From Sphaerotilus montanus (GTDB lineage Bacteria > Pseudomonadota > Gammaproteobacteria > Burkholderiales > Burkholderiaceae_C), in contig NZ_JACCFH010000001.1 of NCBI RefSeq assembly GCF_013410775.1, forward strand, positions 1,922,001 through 1,986,000: a stretch of DNA of 64,000 bases. Reading direction: 5' to 3'. Shown here in pieces: positions 7,073-16,778 of the stretch. Positions within the stretch are counted from its first letter, which is position 1, and every line of letters begins with the position of its first letter. The notes beneath the pieces were generated by a model that worked only from the letters and a program-made list of their open reading frames with translations, searched no databases and was not told the DNA's origin. Position numbers and translations under genes: made by a program.

Positions 7073-8716
7073 TCAGAACCGGATCGCCAGATCGCGCAGG
7101 GCCGGCCCGCTCGCGCCGCCGATCTGCGACAGGGTCGCGTCACCGCTCGTGTTGCGGTAGAGCGTGGCCGCGCCAGTCGTCAGTGCGACGCTGTAGAGCA
7201 GGTAGGGGCCGCTGCCCGAGGGGCGCAGCGCCGCCAGGGCCAAGCCGTTGGCACCGCCGCCGATGTCGAAGCCCGCCAGGCCGCTGATGTCGACGCCGAA
7301 GGCCCCGACGTTCACCAGCGTGCCGTCGTTCGGTGGCACCTGCTGGGTCAGCACGTCGGAGGCACCCTCCAGGTTGAACAGCGTGGTCGCGGTGGTGCCG
7401 GCGAAGGTGTTGCTGTAGGCCGCGGCGTGCACGGTGGCGGCGATGGCGCGGTTGATGGCACCGTCGGTCGTCGTGGCGCCGGTGTCGACGTTGATGCGCA
7501 GGTTCTGGCCCGCGTCGCTGATGACGCGCAGGCGGTCGGCAACCGGGTTGAAGTCGACGCTGAAGACCGTGCCGGCGAGGGCGGTGTAGGGCGTCGTGAG
7601 GTCGGCCGGATCGGCGGCCAGGGTGGTCCGCGCGGTCGCGGCGCCGGTGGCCGGGTCGAGCGTGACGATGCGGCCGCTGCTGGTCAGCGCGTAGAGAACG
7701 CCGTCCACCGGGCGGGTGTCGATGCCCAGCACCAGCTCGCCAGCCGCCAGCCCGGTGATCGCGGTGGTGGCGGTCAGGGTGGTCGGGGTCTTCGGGTCGA
7801 AGCTGACGAGGCGGTTGTCGGTGGTCAGGCCGAGGGCGGTCGGTGTGGCGGACTGCATCAGGGCGAGGCCGGCGATGGCCTCGCCGCCGGCCACGGTGTC
7901 GACGAGGGTGGCCGCGCCGGTGCTCAGGCTGACGCGGTAGAGCGTCGAGGCGCCGCTGCCACTGCCCAGCGCGAGCCAGCCAGCGTTGTTGCGGGCATCG
8001 ATGTCGAAGCCGTCCGACCCCGTCCCGGTCACGCCCAGCGGCAGGCCGGCGGCCAGCGTGCCGTTGTTGGGGGGATCCTGCAGGTGCAGCAGGCCGGTGA
8101 CGGCATCGACGTCGAAGAGCTGCGTCGTCGTCGTGCCCGCGAAGCTGTTGGTGTAGGCCGAGGCACCGATGCGCACCGTGCCGCTGACTGGCGTGATGAC
8201 CCCGTCGGTGATGACGGCGCCGGTGTCGACGTTGATGCGCAGGTTCTGGCCCGCGTCGCTGACGACGCGCATCCGGTCGGCCACTGGATTGAAGTCGACG
8301 CCGTAGACGGCACCGGTCAGCATCACGAAGGCGTTGTCATCGCCCGCCGTGGCCTGCAGGCTGGACTTCACGGTGGCGACACCGGTGGAGGGATCGATGG
8401 TGACGATGCGGCCGGCGCTGGTCAGCGCGTAGAGCTTGCCATCGGCCGGGCGCACGTCGATGCCGAGCAGGGACTCCCCGCTGTTCAGGCCGCTCAGGGC
8501 GACGGTCCCGACCAGCGTGGCGGGGGTGGCGCGGTTGAAAGAGACCAGCCGGCCGGAGGCGGTCAGGGCCACGGTGTCGCCGACGGGCACGGGTGTCGGG
8601 GCGGGCGCGGGGGCTGGTGTGTCGTCGCTGCCGCCACCACAGGCAGCAAGCGTGGCAGCGAGCACGAGTGCGGCGCACGAAAGGGCGGACTTGCGGTGCA
8701 GGGTCGGGTGCGACAT
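7073..8716 (-). CDS. DUF4394 lipoprotein with two tandem domains
   Basis: A 547-residue exported lipoprotein. The signal peptide ends in LAAC with lipidated Cys26, followed by a Gly/Ala/Pro linker. Two copies of a DUF4394 domain follow (about 40-290 and 290-547); each holds LVSF(N/D), ALTSxGRIVT(I/L)DP, VDFNPVADR(M/L)RV(I/V)SDAGQNLRINVDTGA and a P-(P)-N-(N/D)-GTL loop, so the gene arose by internal duplication. DUF4394 is predicted to form a beta-propeller-like fold; its biochemical role is unknown. ATG 8716 is preferred over longer readings because AGGAG precedes it by 7-8 bases and it starts a normal signal peptide. It lies just upstream of the sigma/anti-sigma pair. Confidence 0.85.
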   Translation of the reverse strand: MSHPTLHRKSALSCAALVLAATLAACGGGSDDTPAPAPAPTPVPVGDTVALTASGRLVSFNRATPATLVGTVALSGLNSGESLLGIDVRPADGKLYALTSAGRIVTIDPSTGVATVKSSLQATAGDDNAFVMLTGAVYGVDFNPVADRMRVVSDAGQNLRINVDTGAVITDGVITPVSGTVRIGASAYTNSFAGTTTTQLFDVDAVTGLLHLQDPPNNGTLAAGLPLGVTGTGSDGFDIDARNNAGWLALGSGSGASTLYRVSLSTGAATLVDTVAGGEAIAGLALMQSATPTALGLTTDNRLVSFDPKTPTTLTATTAITGLAAGELVLGIDTRPVDGVLYALTSSGRIVTLDPATGAATARTTLAADPADLTTPYTALAGTVFSVDFNPVADRLRVISDAGQNLRINVDTGATTTDGAINRAIAATVHAAAYSNTFAGTTATTLFNLEGASDVLTQQVPPNDGTLVNVGAFGVDISGLAGFDIGGGANGLALAALRPSGSGPYLLYSVALTTGAATLYRNTSGDATLSQIGGASGPALRDLAIRF

Positions 8717-8809
8717 GGAGAGGCTCCTGGAGGGAAGGGAGGCCGGCGGCGCCGGGTACTCCTTCACTACGGGGCGACTGGTCCCACAGATGCAGCCCGC
8801 CAAAAAAAA

Positions 8810-9730
8810 CTATTTCAGCGGCAGTCCCGGCGTGGGCAAGGCGACGGGCATCGATGTCGGCGGGGTGCCGGCATCGGTGGACAGCGCTTCCCGACAGCGC
8901 ACCGGCCGCAGCAGACCCTGCGAGGGATCCTCGATGGCCCGCGTCATGATGAACGGCGCCTGCGAGCGCACGCCACCGAAGATGGTCGCGAAGGCCACGT
9001 CCGCCGCGTCGCGCCCGGTGCCGAAGCGCACGAAGGCCATCGGGATCGCCGTGCCGGACGGGTCGAAGATGTACCAGCGGTCGCCGAGGTAGACCTCGAC
9101 ATAGGCGTGGAAATCGGGCGGGCCGAGCGCGGGGTCGGCGCCGAAGTCGGTGCCGGTGGCGAAGCGGGCCGGGATGTTCAGCGCGCGGCACAGCGCGATC
9201 ATCAGGTGCGCGAAGTCGCGGCACACGCCGACGCGCTCGATCAGCGTGTCCAGCGCCGAGGTGGTCGAGTTGGAGACGTTGGACGTGAAGCTCACCCGGC
9301 TGCGCACCCAGTCCACGATGGCCTGCACGCGCCCGTGTCCTTGCCACAGTGCACCAAATTCGTGCGCAGCGAGGCGCAGCAGGCGGTCGGACTGGCAGTA
9401 GCGGCTCGGGTAGATGTAGCCGATGACCTCGGGCGGCAGCCGGTAGACCGGCACCTCGGCCAGATGGGCTGGTTCGGCGAAGTGGTGGGTGATGTCGAGC
9501 GTGGCCGCGTAGGACAGCTTGAGCGGGCCGGGCAGGGCGCGCACGCGCATGTAGCGGGTGCCGGTGGCGGCGTCGGTGTGGATGTGCGGCACGACCGGCT
9601 GGCTCAGCACCAGGTTCTCGGCGGAGACCTTCTGGCACGCGGTCTGGGCGGCGTGGATGTTGAAGACGAAATCGGCGCCATTGGCATCGATGTCGTAGTT
9701 CAGCTCGACTTGCAGTTCGATGCGGATCAT
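8810..9730 (-). CDS. Transglutaminase-like cysteine peptidase family protein
   Basis: A 306-residue cytoplasmic protein with the transglutaminase fold. The catalytic triad is visible as Cys170 in ERVGVCRDFAH, His208 in DFHAYVEV and Asp223 in FDPSG. An N-terminal beta-rich domain (1-105) precedes the core, as in bacterial transglutaminase-like family proteins. ATG 9730 begins the conserved N-terminal strand (MIRIELQVEL). Such proteins usually act as peptidases or amidases; the natural substrate of this branch is not known. There is no signal peptide. Confidence 0.85.
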   Translation of the reverse strand: MIRIELQVELNYDIDANGADFVFNIHAAQTACQKVSAENLVLSQPVVPHIHTDAATGTRYMRVRALPGPLKLSYAATLDITHHFAEPAHLAEVPVYRLPPEVIGYIYPSRYCQSDRLLRLAAHEFGALWQGHGRVQAIVDWVRSRVSFTSNVSNSTTSALDTLIERVGVCRDFAHLMIALCRALNIPARFATGTDFGADPALGPPDFHAYVEVYLGDRWYIFDPSGTAIPMAFVRFGTGRDAADVAFATIFGGVRSQAPFIMTRAIEDPSQGLLRPVRCREALSTDAGTPPTSMPVALPTPGLPLK

Positions 9731-9915
9731 GGGGATTGGCGCGGGAAGGCGCCTGGTGGAGAGAGTGGTGGACGGGTGGGTGCCAGTATGCGCGTGCTGG
9801 TCATGCAATGCCTGTGCCCGCGTGCAGCCCGTCACGCTTCAGCAGGCGCGAAGACTCAACGCGGGCCCGCCATGGCCGATGAAGCCGAACCATTTCTGCG
9901 TCAACGGAGTTCCCG

Positions 9916-10410
9916 ATGAAAGCCCTCTTCACCGTCTCGACGGTCTGTGCCGCGCTGCTGGCCGGGTGCTCGTCCCTGGCACCAACCACGGCCACGATGG
10001 CCAGCGCGGGGGCCCAGGCCCCGTCCTGCCATGCCGTGACCGAGCAGGAAGTCGCCGCACTGTTCGACCGCTGGAATGCCTCGCTGCAGACCGGCGACCC
10101 GCACAAGGTGGTGGCCAACTACGCTGACCGCTCGATCCTGCTGCCGACGGTGTCGAACAAGCCGCGCCTGAATGCCGAGGAGAAGGAAGACTACTTCCAC
10201 CACTTCCTGGAGAACAAGCCGAAGGGCCGCATCGACAGCCGCCAGATCCAGCTCGGCTGCAACACCGCCTTCGACGCCGGCCTCTACACCTTCACGTTCG
10301 CCAAGACCGGCGGGCAGGTCAAGGCCCGCTACACCTACACCTACCAGTGGGACGGCAAGCAGTGGCTGATCACCAGCCACCACTCGTCGGCCATGCCCGA
10401 GAAGACCTGA
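9916..10410 (+). CDS. Small lipoprotein with SgcJ/EcaC (DUF4440/NTF2-like) domain
   Basis: A 164-residue lipoprotein: signal peptide with LLAGC (Cys18), then an NTF2-like domain of the SgcJ/EcaC or CaMKII-association type. Key segments are VAALFDRWNASLQTGDPHKVVANY and DGKQWLITSHHSS at the end. These folds bind small ligands or act as oligomerisation modules; no catalytic residues are assured. The gene is monocistronic, divergent from the transglutaminase-like gene, with a plausible ribosome site upstream. Confidence 0.75.
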   Translation: MKALFTVSTVCAALLAGCSSLAPTTATMASAGAQAPSCHAVTEQEVAALFDRWNASLQTGDPHKVVANYADRSILLPTVSNKPRLNAEEKEDYFHHFLENKPKGRIDSRQIQLGCNTAFDAGLYTFTFAKTGGQVKARYTYTYQWDGKQWLITSHHSSAMPEKT

Positions 10411-10501
10411 TCCTGATCGGGCGCACCTCAGGTTCCGCCCATGGCACGGGGCGCGGTTTCGGTGGACGATGGCGTCCCTGAACTGAAACAACGGAGGTCC
10501 C

Positions 10502-11167
10502 GTGCCACTTTCCACCTACGGCGTGCTCAAGGGCACCGTGCTCGGTCACCTGCGCAATGCAGACGATGACCACTACCAGCTGCTGGTCGATGCCGGTGGC
10601 GAGATGGACCGCATCGCGGTCAACGTCAAGTCCTCGGCGCCGAAGTCGCCGTCCACCGTGCTGTTCCAGACCGTGACCGCGCTGCCGGCGGCGTTCACCG
10701 CGGCCTTGCTGGCGCTGCCGGCCGGCTACCGCAAGCTGCCGCACACGAAGGGCGGACTGGCGATCGACTACGTGCGCGGCGGCCTGTTCAAGACGGCGTC
10801 GATGAAGCCGGTGCCGCCGGATGCGCCCGGGGTCGACAACGACCTGAAGGACAAGGTCGAGGCCGCCACGCTCAAGGCGATGGCCACGCCCGGTGCGCAG
10901 GTCTTCGCCTTCGGTGCCAAGTGGGGGCCGGAGAAGACCCGGGCCGACCAGTATTTCAAGTTCAAGCCCGGCAACGGCATCCACGACATCCACATGAACC
11001 AGGGCAACGCCGCGCCCTACCTCGCCGACAACGGCACCTGGCAGGACGGCGCGCTGGTATTCGGCTACCCCGGCAAGGCGGGCGCGGCGTGGACGTGGCG
11101 GGCGTTCTTCTTTGCGTTCCAGTCGCAGAGTTTCAGGACGGATGACAAGGGGAATCGGCTGCCTTGA
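10502..11167 (+). CDS. DUF2278 (YukJ-like) protein
   Basis: A 221-residue soluble protein beginning with YGVLKG and containing GIHDIHMNQGN near residue 158-169, the signature of DUF2278/YukJ. Length is normal for the family. AACGGAGG about 5 bases before the ATG is a good ribosome site. The function of DUF2278 proteins is not established. It is followed after 28 bases by the end of the convergent acyl-CoA dehydrogenase gene. Confidence 0.8.
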   Translation: MPLSTYGVLKGTVLGHLRNADDDHYQLLVDAGGEMDRIAVNVKSSAPKSPSTVLFQTVTALPAAFTAALLALPAGYRKLPHTKGGLAIDYVRGGLFKTASMKPVPPDAPGVDNDLKDKVEAATLKAMATPGAQVFAFGAKWGPEKTRADQYFKFKPGNGIHDIHMNQGNAAPYLADNGTWQDGALVFGYPGKAGAAWTWRAFFFAFQSQSFRTDDKGNRLP

Positions 11168-11195
11168 GGCCAGGAAATGGAGCGCGCCTGAAGGA

Positions 11196-12332
11196 TCACC
11201 CCGCCGCCAGCGCCCGCCCGATCAGGATCTTCTGCACATCGCTGGTCCCCTCATAAATCTGGCACACCCGCACATCCCGGTAGATCCGCTCCACCGGAAA
11301 GTCGCTGACGTAGCCGTAGCCGCCGAAGGTCTGGATCGCCATCGAGCAGACCTTCTCGGCCATCTCGCTGGCGAAGAGCTTGGCCATCGCGGCTTCCTTC
11401 AGGCAGGGGATGCCGGCGTCCTTCATCGACGCGGCGTGCCAGATGAGCTGGCGGGCGGCTTCCAGTTGCATCGCCATCTCGGCCAGCCGGAACTGCACCG
11501 CCTGGTGCTCGAAGATCGGCACGCCGAAGGCCACGCGCTCCTTGCTGTAGCGCAGCGCCGCCTCGAACGCCGCGCGCGCCATGCCCAGGCTCTGCGCGCC
11601 GATGCCGATGCGCCCGCCCTCCAGCCCGGCGAGCGCGATCTTCAGCCCCTGGCCTTCCTCTCCGAGCCGGTAACGCGCCGGGATGCGGCAGTGCTCGAAC
11701 AGGATCTGCGCCGTGTCCGAGCTGTGCTGGCCCATCTTGTCTTCGAGGCGCGCCACCGTGTAGCCGGGCGTGTTGGTCGGAACGAGGAAGGCGCTGATGC
11801 CGCGCTTGCCGGCGGCCTTGTCGGTCACGGCCATGACGATCGCCACGTCACCGTGCTTGCCGCTGGTGATGAACTGCTTGACGCCGTGGAGCACGTAGTC
11901 GTCGCCGTCGCGCACGGCGGTGGTCTTCAGTCCGCCCGCTTCCGACCCGACGTGTGGCTCGGTCAGGCAGAAGGCGCCGAGCATCTCGCCACGCGCCAGC
12001 GGCTTGAGGAATTCCTGCTTCTGCGCCTCGTTGGCGAAACCCATCAGGATCGAGCAGACGGGGCAGTTGTTGACGCTGATGACGGTGGAGGTGCCGCCAT
12101 CGCCTGCCGCGACTTCTTCGAGGATCAGCGCGAGCGCCAGGTAGTCGAGGCCCGCACCGTCGTACTCGGTCGGCACCGCCACGCCGTAGCAGCCCAGGTC
12201 GGCCAGACCCTTCAGCTGTTCGGCGGGGAAGTGGTGTTCCTTGTCCCAGCGCGCCGCGTGCGGGGCGATCTGGTCTTGGACGTAGGAGCGGATGGCGTCC
12301 TGGATGGCGCGGTGGTCGTCGCTGAGCAGCAT
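11196..12332 (-). CDS. Acyl-CoA dehydrogenase
   Basis: A 378-residue FAD enzyme that introduces the alpha-beta double bond in acyl-CoA. The FAD/substrate motifs are present: [13 protein letters not shown] (about 120-133), the QFITSG region, and near the C-terminus [34 protein letters not shown] in which the Glu of YEGTS is the short-chain-type catalytic base. It is the last gene of a leftward directon (thioesterase, carbonic anhydrase, AceK, thiolase, LysE, SDR, this gene). A palindromic repeat lies in its 5' gap. Substrate is likely short or branched acyl-CoA, by similarity and by the LiuR-like operator at the head of the cluster. Confidence 0.9.
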   Translation of the reverse strand: MLLSDDHRAIQDAIRSYVQDQIAPHAARWDKEHHFPAEQLKGLADLGCYGVAVPTEYDGAGLDYLALALILEEVAAGDGGTSTVISVNNCPVCSILMGFANEAQKQEFLKPLARGEMLGAFCLTEPHVGSEAGGLKTTAVRDGDDYVLHGVKQFITSGKHGDVAIVMAVTDKAAGKRGISAFLVPTNTPGYTVARLEDKMGQHSSDTAQILFEHCRIPARYRLGEEGQGLKIALAGLEGGRIGIGAQSLGMARAAFEAALRYSKERVAFGVPIFEHQAVQFRLAEMAMQLEAARQLIWHAASMKDAGIPCLKEAAMAKLFASEMAEKVCSMAIQTFGGYGYVSDFPVERIYRDVRVCQIYEGTSDVQKILIGRALAAG

Positions 12333-12360
12333 GGCGGGCTTTCGGGGGTTTTCTTGTGCG

Positions 12361-12389
12361 TGGGTGCCCGCCTGCGCGGGCATGACGGG
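12361..12389 (-). repeat. REP-like palindromic element, copy 1
   Basis: On the minus strand this 29-base unit reads CCCGTCATGCCCGCG, then CAG, then GCGGGCACCCA. The CCCGC...GCGGG arms form a stem. A close second copy is at 25899-25927, inside rsmG. It matches the widespread palindromes whose translated form is V-I-P-A-x-A-G-T. Here it is intergenic, between the SDR and acyl-CoA dehydrogenase genes, where it may stabilise or attenuate the transcript. Confidence 0.7.
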
Positions 12390-12423
12390 GGTGGGATGGG
12401 GCGCGGTGCGGCGTGGTGCTGGC

Positions 12424-13110
12424 TTACCAGGGCTGCGGTGTGCCGTCGTGGTTCAGGAAACGGCCGTTGTCGGACGGGCCGAGGCGGGCGAAGGTGCTGC
12501 GCAGCGAGGTGACGCTTTCCTCGACCGACAGCGGCGCCTGCGGTCCGCCCATCGCGGTTTGCACCCAGCCGGGGTGGACCGCGATGCAGGTGGCGCGGTC
12601 GGCCAGCGCGAGCGAGACGTCCTTCATTACCGAGTTCAGCGCGGCCTTGGACGCGGCGTAGAGCCAGCCGGTCGACTGCTGGCGTCCGCCGATCGAAGCC
12701 ATCACCGAGGACAGGAACACCACCCGCGCGCCCGGCGCCAGCGCGTCCAGCAGTTGCGGAATCACGCGCATCGGGCCGAGCACGTTGGTGTGCATGACCT
12801 GGTCGAAGTCGAGGTCGCCGGGGGTGTCGAGCGTGCGCAGGCGCGGGCCGTAGACGCCGGCGTTGACCACGACGAGGTCGAAGGCCTCGCCGTCGATCTG
12901 CCACGCGAGGCCGGAGACACTCGCCGTCTTGGCGACATCGATCCGCAATGCCTGGGCTCCCAGCGCGGTGAGCGCCTGCAAACCCGTGGTGTCCCGTGCG
13001 GTGGCGGTGACGCGCACGCCCTCGTCGCGGTACTGGCGGACGAGTTCCAGACCGATGCCACGCGAGGCGCCGACGACGAGGACGGAGGAGGGAAGGGAGT
13101 GGGTTGTCAT
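12424..13110 (-). CDS. SDR-family oxidoreductase
   Basis: A 228-residue classical short-chain dehydrogenase. It has the cofactor motif VVGASRGIG (about 11-19), NAG at 83-85, the active-site Ser in FLSSVMAS (about 130-138) and Y-A-A-S-K (about 150-154). Its ATG overlaps the stop of the LysE gene (ATGA at 13110-13107), so it is translationally coupled in the acyl-CoA directon. Substrate is not evident. Confidence 0.85.
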   Translation of the reverse strand: MTTHSLPSSVLVVGASRGIGLELVRQYRDEGVRVTATARDTTGLQALTALGAQALRIDVAKTASVSGLAWQIDGEAFDLVVVNAGVYGPRLRTLDTPGDLDFDQVMHTNVLGPMRVIPQLLDALAPGARVVFLSSVMASIGGRQQSTGWLYAASKAALNSVMKDVSLALADRATCIAVHPGWVQTAMGGPQAPLSVEESVTSLRSTFARLGPSDNGRFLNHDGTPQPW

Positions 13111-13757
13111 GGGAGATCCGTGCGGGCCAGTCTGGCCGCCAAACCGAGAAAGAGCACGCCCCCCAGCCCGTTGAGCCAGCGACCCGTCGTCGCGGACCCA
13201 CGGCCCAGGTGGCGCAGCCGCGCCGTCAGCAGCACCAGCGCAATGAGGAAGAGCGCGCTCTGCAGCACGAACCAGCCGCCGAGCGCGAGGAAGGCGAGGG
13301 TCTTGTGCAGGGCATCCGCATCGATGAACTGCGGCAGGAAGGCGAGGAAGAACAGCGCGACCTTCGGGTTCAGCACATTGGTCAGCAGCCCTTGCCGGAA
13401 CACCCGCCAGTGCGGGACTGGCACGGGGGCGGTGCTCACCGACTCCGTGGTGGTGGCGGTCGGCTTCAGCGCGCTGCGCAGCATCCCGACCGCCAACCAG
13501 ACCAGGTAGGCCGCCCCGAGCCCCTTGAGCACGGTGAACGCCGTCGTGGACACCGCCAGCAGTGCCGCCAGCCCGAAGGCCGCCGCCAGCGCGTGCACGA
13601 CACAGCCCGCGCTGATGCCCGCCGCGCCCGCCAGCCCGGTGCGCACGCCGTGCTGCAGCGTGCGGCTGATGGTGAACACCAGATCGACGCCGGGCGTGGC
13701 GTTGAGCACCAGCACCGTCAGCGCGAACAGTGGCAGGTCGTGCAGGCCGAGGGTCAT
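13107..13757 (-). CDS. LysE-family exporter
   Basis: A 216-residue, six-helix LysE/RhtB-type translocator. NATPGVDLVFTISRTLQHG at 19-37 and LLTNVLNPKVALFFLAFLPQF near 124-144 are the family signatures. These proteins export amino acids or related small metabolites. It is embedded between the thiolase and SDR genes of the catabolic directon; export of an amino or keto acid derived from branched-chain breakdown is conceivable but not shown. Confidence 0.88.
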   Translation of the reverse strand: MTLGLHDLPLFALTVLVLNATPGVDLVFTISRTLQHGVRTGLAGAAGISAGCVVHALAAAFGLAALLAVSTTAFTVLKGLGAAYLVWLAVGMLRSALKPTATTTESVSTAPVPVPHWRVFRQGLLTNVLNPKVALFFLAFLPQFIDADALHKTLAFLALGGWFVLQSALFLIALVLLTARLRHLGRGSATTGRWLNGLGGVLFLGLAARLARTDLP

Positions 13758-13775
13758 CGTGCGTGCCTCACGGCC

Positions 13776-14954
13776 TTACAGCATCTCGACCGCCAGCGCC
13801 GTCGCCTCGCCACCGCCGATGCACAGCGCCGCCACGCCCTTCTTCAGCCCGCGCTTCCTCAGCGCCCCCAGCAGCGTGACCACGATCCGCGCCCCCGACG
13901 CCCCGATCGGGTGGCCCAGCGCGCAGGCGCCGCCGTGGACGTTGACGATCTCGTGCGGCAGCTTGAACTCGGCCATCGCCGCCATCGTCACCGCGGCAAA
14001 CGCTTCGTTGACTTCCCACAGATCGACCTCGCCGGCCTGCCAGCCCGCCTTCTTCAGTGCCTTCTCGATCGCGCCGGCCGGTGCGGTGGAGAACCACGCG
14101 GGGGCCTGTGCATGCACGGCGTGGCTGACGATGCGCGCCACCGGGGTCAGCCCGCGCGCCATCGCGGTCGATTCGCGCATCAGCACCAGCGCCGCGGCAC
14201 CGTCCGAGATGCTGCTGGCGTTGGCGGCGGTGATGGTGCCGTCCTTCTTGAACGCGGGCTTGAGGGTGGCGATCTTGTCGAGCTTGGCCTTGAAGGGCTG
14301 CTCGTCGAACTTGAACACCTGGTCGCCGCCGCGGGCCTTGGCCGTCACGGGGGCGATTTCCCAGTCGAAGCTGCCGTCCTCGTTGGCCTGCTTGGCGCGC
14401 ACGGTGGAGGCGATGGCGAAGTGGTCCTGGGCTTCGCGGGTGAAGCCGTACTTCTCGACGCAGGATTCGGCGAACACGCCCATCGCCTTGCCGCGCTCGT
14501 AGGCGTCTTCCAGGCCGTCGATGGCCATGTGGTCGAACAGTTGCGTGGCGCCGTACTTCACGCCCTTGCGCGCGAACATCAGGTGCGGCGCGTTGGTCAT
14601 GCTCTCCATGCCGCCGGCCACCACCACGTCCGCGCTCTCGGCCTTGAGCATGTCGTGGCCGAACATCATCGCGCGCATGCCCGAGCCGCACATCTTCGAC
14701 AGCGTCACTGCGCCGGCCGACTGCGGTAGTCCGGCGGCGAGCACGGCCTGGCGGGCGGGTGCTTGACCTTGTCCGGCCATCAGGCAGTTGCCCATCAGCA
14801 CCTCGTTCACGGCGTCGCCGGGAATGCCGGCGCGCTCGACCGCGGCGCGGATGGCCACGCCGCCCAGTTCCCAGGCGGCGAGGCTGGAGAAGTCGCCGAG
14901 CAGGCCACCGATGGGCGTGCGTGCGGCCGAGACGATGACGATCGGATCAGACAT
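13776..14954 (-). CDS. Acetyl-CoA C-acyltransferase (thiolase)
   Basis: A 392-residue type II thiolase. The nucleophile is Cys89 in TLSKMCGSGMR, the general-base His lies in NVHGGACALGHPIGASGAR (about 335-353) and the second Cys in ALCIGGGEA near the C-terminus. It cleaves 3-ketoacyl-CoA or condenses acetyl-CoA. Length is normal. It follows aceK by 35 bases on the same strand and lies in the acyl-CoA catabolism directon. Confidence 0.93.
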   Translation of the reverse strand: MSDPIVIVSAARTPIGGLLGDFSSLAAWELGGVAIRAAVERAGIPGDAVNEVLMGNCLMAGQGQAPARQAVLAAGLPQSAGAVTLSKMCGSGMRAMMFGHDMLKAESADVVVAGGMESMTNAPHLMFARKGVKYGATQLFDHMAIDGLEDAYERGKAMGVFAESCVEKYGFTREAQDHFAIASTVRAKQANEDGSFDWEIAPVTAKARGGDQVFKFDEQPFKAKLDKIATLKPAFKKDGTITAANASSISDGAAALVLMRESTAMARGLTPVARIVSHAVHAQAPAWFSTAPAGAIEKALKKAGWQAGEVDLWEVNEAFAAVTMAAMAEFKLPHEIVNVHGGACALGHPIGASGARIVVTLLGALRKRGLKKGVAALCIGGGEATALAVEML

Positions 14955-14989
14955 GGAAATGCTCCTGTGGTGCCCTGCGTGTTTCGGGG

Positions 14990-16762
14990 TCAGGGTCGGT
15001 GGTGGGAAAAACGCTTGTCCTGCTCGTAGGGGAAGACGTCGTGGACGTGGCCGGCCCGGATGCGTGCCTGGTGCCCTTGCCAGAAGGCAGCATCCAGCAG
15101 ATCGGCGTGGTGCTTCATGAACACCGCACGCACGGCAGGGTTGCCCAGCAGGAAGGGCCCGAAGGTCTCGGGAAACACGTCCTTCGGGCCGACCGAATAC
15201 CAGATCTCGCCGCTCATCTCCTCTTCCTCGTTGCGCGGGGTGGGCACGCGGCGGAAGTTGCAGTCGGTGACGTACTCGATCTCGTCGTAGTCGTAGAACA
15301 CGACCTTGTTGTGCCGCATCACGCCGAAGTTCTTCCACAGCATGTCGCCGGGGAAGATGTTGGCCGCCACCAGGTCCTTGATGGCGTTCCCGTACTCGAT
15401 GACGGCGTGTTCGAGCTGCGCGGGCGTGGCGTCCTGCAGGTAGATGTTCAGCGGGATCATCCGGCGCTCGATGTAGACGTGCTTGAGGATGACCTCCAGG
15501 TGGCCGTCGCCGTCGCGGTCGGAGATCTCCAGCAGGCTGGGCGCGAACTTCTCGATCTCGGCGATCAGCTCGTCCGTGAAACGCGCGCGCGGGAAGGCGA
15601 CGTTGCTGAACTCCAGCGTGTCGGCCATGCGCCCGACGCGGTCGTGCTGCTTGACGAGCAGGTACTTGCTCTTGATGAGGGCGCGGCTGGTGTCCTTCTG
15701 CGGCGGGTAGTAGTCCTTGATGAGCTTGAAGACAAACGGGTAGCTCGGCAGGTCGAACACCAGCATCACCATGCCCTTGATGCCGGGCGCGATGCGGAAA
15801 CGGTCGGTCGAGTGGCGCAGGTGGAACTGGAAGTCGCGGAAGAACAGCGTCTTGCCCTGCTTCTGCAGGCCGAGCGCGTTGTAGATCTCGCTGCGCGGCT
15901 TCCTCGGCATCATCGAGCGCAGGAACTGCACATAGGCCGAGGGGATCTCCATCTCGACCAGGAAGTAGGCCCGCACGAAGCTGAACAGCCGCTGCAGGTC
16001 GTCCTCGCCGAAGAGCGCGGCGTCGATGTAGAACGCGCCGTCCGCGGCGTGCAGGATCGGCAGCGCGAACGGCGTCTCGACATGGCCGTTGACGATCTTG
16101 CCGATGACGTAGGCGCCCTTGTTGCGGAAGAACAGCGACGACAGCACCTGGAGCTGGAAGTTGGTGCGCAGCCGGTCCTGGCCGATGGCGGTGTCGGCCG
16201 CGGCGTGCACGTCGTCGAGGTCGCGCTCGAAGTCCTCCCACGGGCCTTGCAGGTCGAAGCTGCGCACGATCTCCGCCAGCGTCTCGCGCAGCGTCGGGCG
16301 CGTCGGATACCAGGCGCGGAAGGTCGGCTTGGCGGTGGGCTCGTCGTTCTCGATGTACTCGGTGGACACCGCCGGGCGCACGAAGATGAAGTCGTTGTGG
16401 AAGTAGTCCCGGTGCAGGATGTGGGTGGTGACCGAGTTGAAGAAGGTCTCGGCGAGTTCGGGCTGGCGGTGGTTGGTCAGCAGGCCGATGTAGTGCAGCT
16501 TGACCTGCTGCCAGACGTCCATGCCGAGCGCGCCGGCCTGGAATCCAGTCTGCAGCCGCTCGACCGCTTCCTGGACCCGCAGGTCGTAGAACTCGATGCG
16601 CTCGCGCTGGGCACGCTGCTGGCCGTGCCAGTCGGCGCGCTCGAAGCGGTCCTTGGCCTGCGCGCTGGCCTCCCGGAAGAGGCGGTAGTGGCGGTTGAAT
16701 CCTTCGATCAGCGTGCTGGCGATGTCGAAGGCGCGGGTGTCGTTGAGCTGCTGGGGGAACAT
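14990..16762 (-). CDS. aceK: Isocitrate dehydrogenase kinase/phosphatase
   Basis: A 590-residue AceK (E. coli: 578). It phosphorylates and dephosphorylates isocitrate dehydrogenase, diverting isocitrate to the glyoxylate bypass when cells use acetate or fatty acids. Conserved parts include the N-terminal [17 protein letters not shown], the regulatory-domain region up to about 310, the ATP site region with [21 protein letters not shown] (about 320-340), the catalytic [13 protein letters not shown] and the metal-binding FYDYDEIEY (about 475-495). ATG 16762 matches the family start. In enterobacteria aceK follows aceBA; here it is between carbonic anhydrase and thiolase genes, which ties the bypass switch to acyl-CoA breakdown. 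Confidence 0.96.
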   Translation of the reverse strand: MFPQQLNDTRAFDIASTLIEGFNRHYRLFREASAQAKDRFERADWHGQQRAQRERIEFYDLRVQEAVERLQTGFQAGALGMDVWQQVKLHYIGLLTNHRQPELAETFFNSVTTHILHRDYFHNDFIFVRPAVSTEYIENDEPTAKPTFRAWYPTRPTLRETLAEIVRSFDLQGPWEDFERDLDDVHAAADTAIGQDRLRTNFQLQVLSSLFFRNKGAYVIGKIVNGHVETPFALPILHAADGAFYIDAALFGEDDLQRLFSFVRAYFLVEMEIPSAYVQFLRSMMPRKPRSEIYNALGLQKQGKTLFFRDFQFHLRHSTDRFRIAPGIKGMVMLVFDLPSYPFVFKLIKDYYPPQKDTSRALIKSKYLLVKQHDRVGRMADTLEFSNVAFPRARFTDELIAEIEKFAPSLLEISDRDGDGHLEVILKHVYIERRMIPLNIYLQDATPAQLEHAVIEYGNAIKDLVAANIFPGDMLWKNFGVMRHNKVVFYDYDEIEYVTDCNFRRVPTPRNEEEEMSGEIWYSVGPKDVFPETFGPFLLGNPAVRAVFMKHHADLLDAAFWQGHQARIRAGHVHDVFPYEQDKRFSHHRP

Positions 16763-16778
16763 CGCGCCGGGCCTCCGC

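Noticed and set aside
6494-9919. Very long plus-strand open frame (over 1100 codons)
   Set aside because: It is antisense to sigK, the DUF4394 gene and the transglutaminase-like gene, is extremely rich in Arg, Gly, Ala and Val, and shows no family motif; GC-rich DNA yields such frames opposite real genes.
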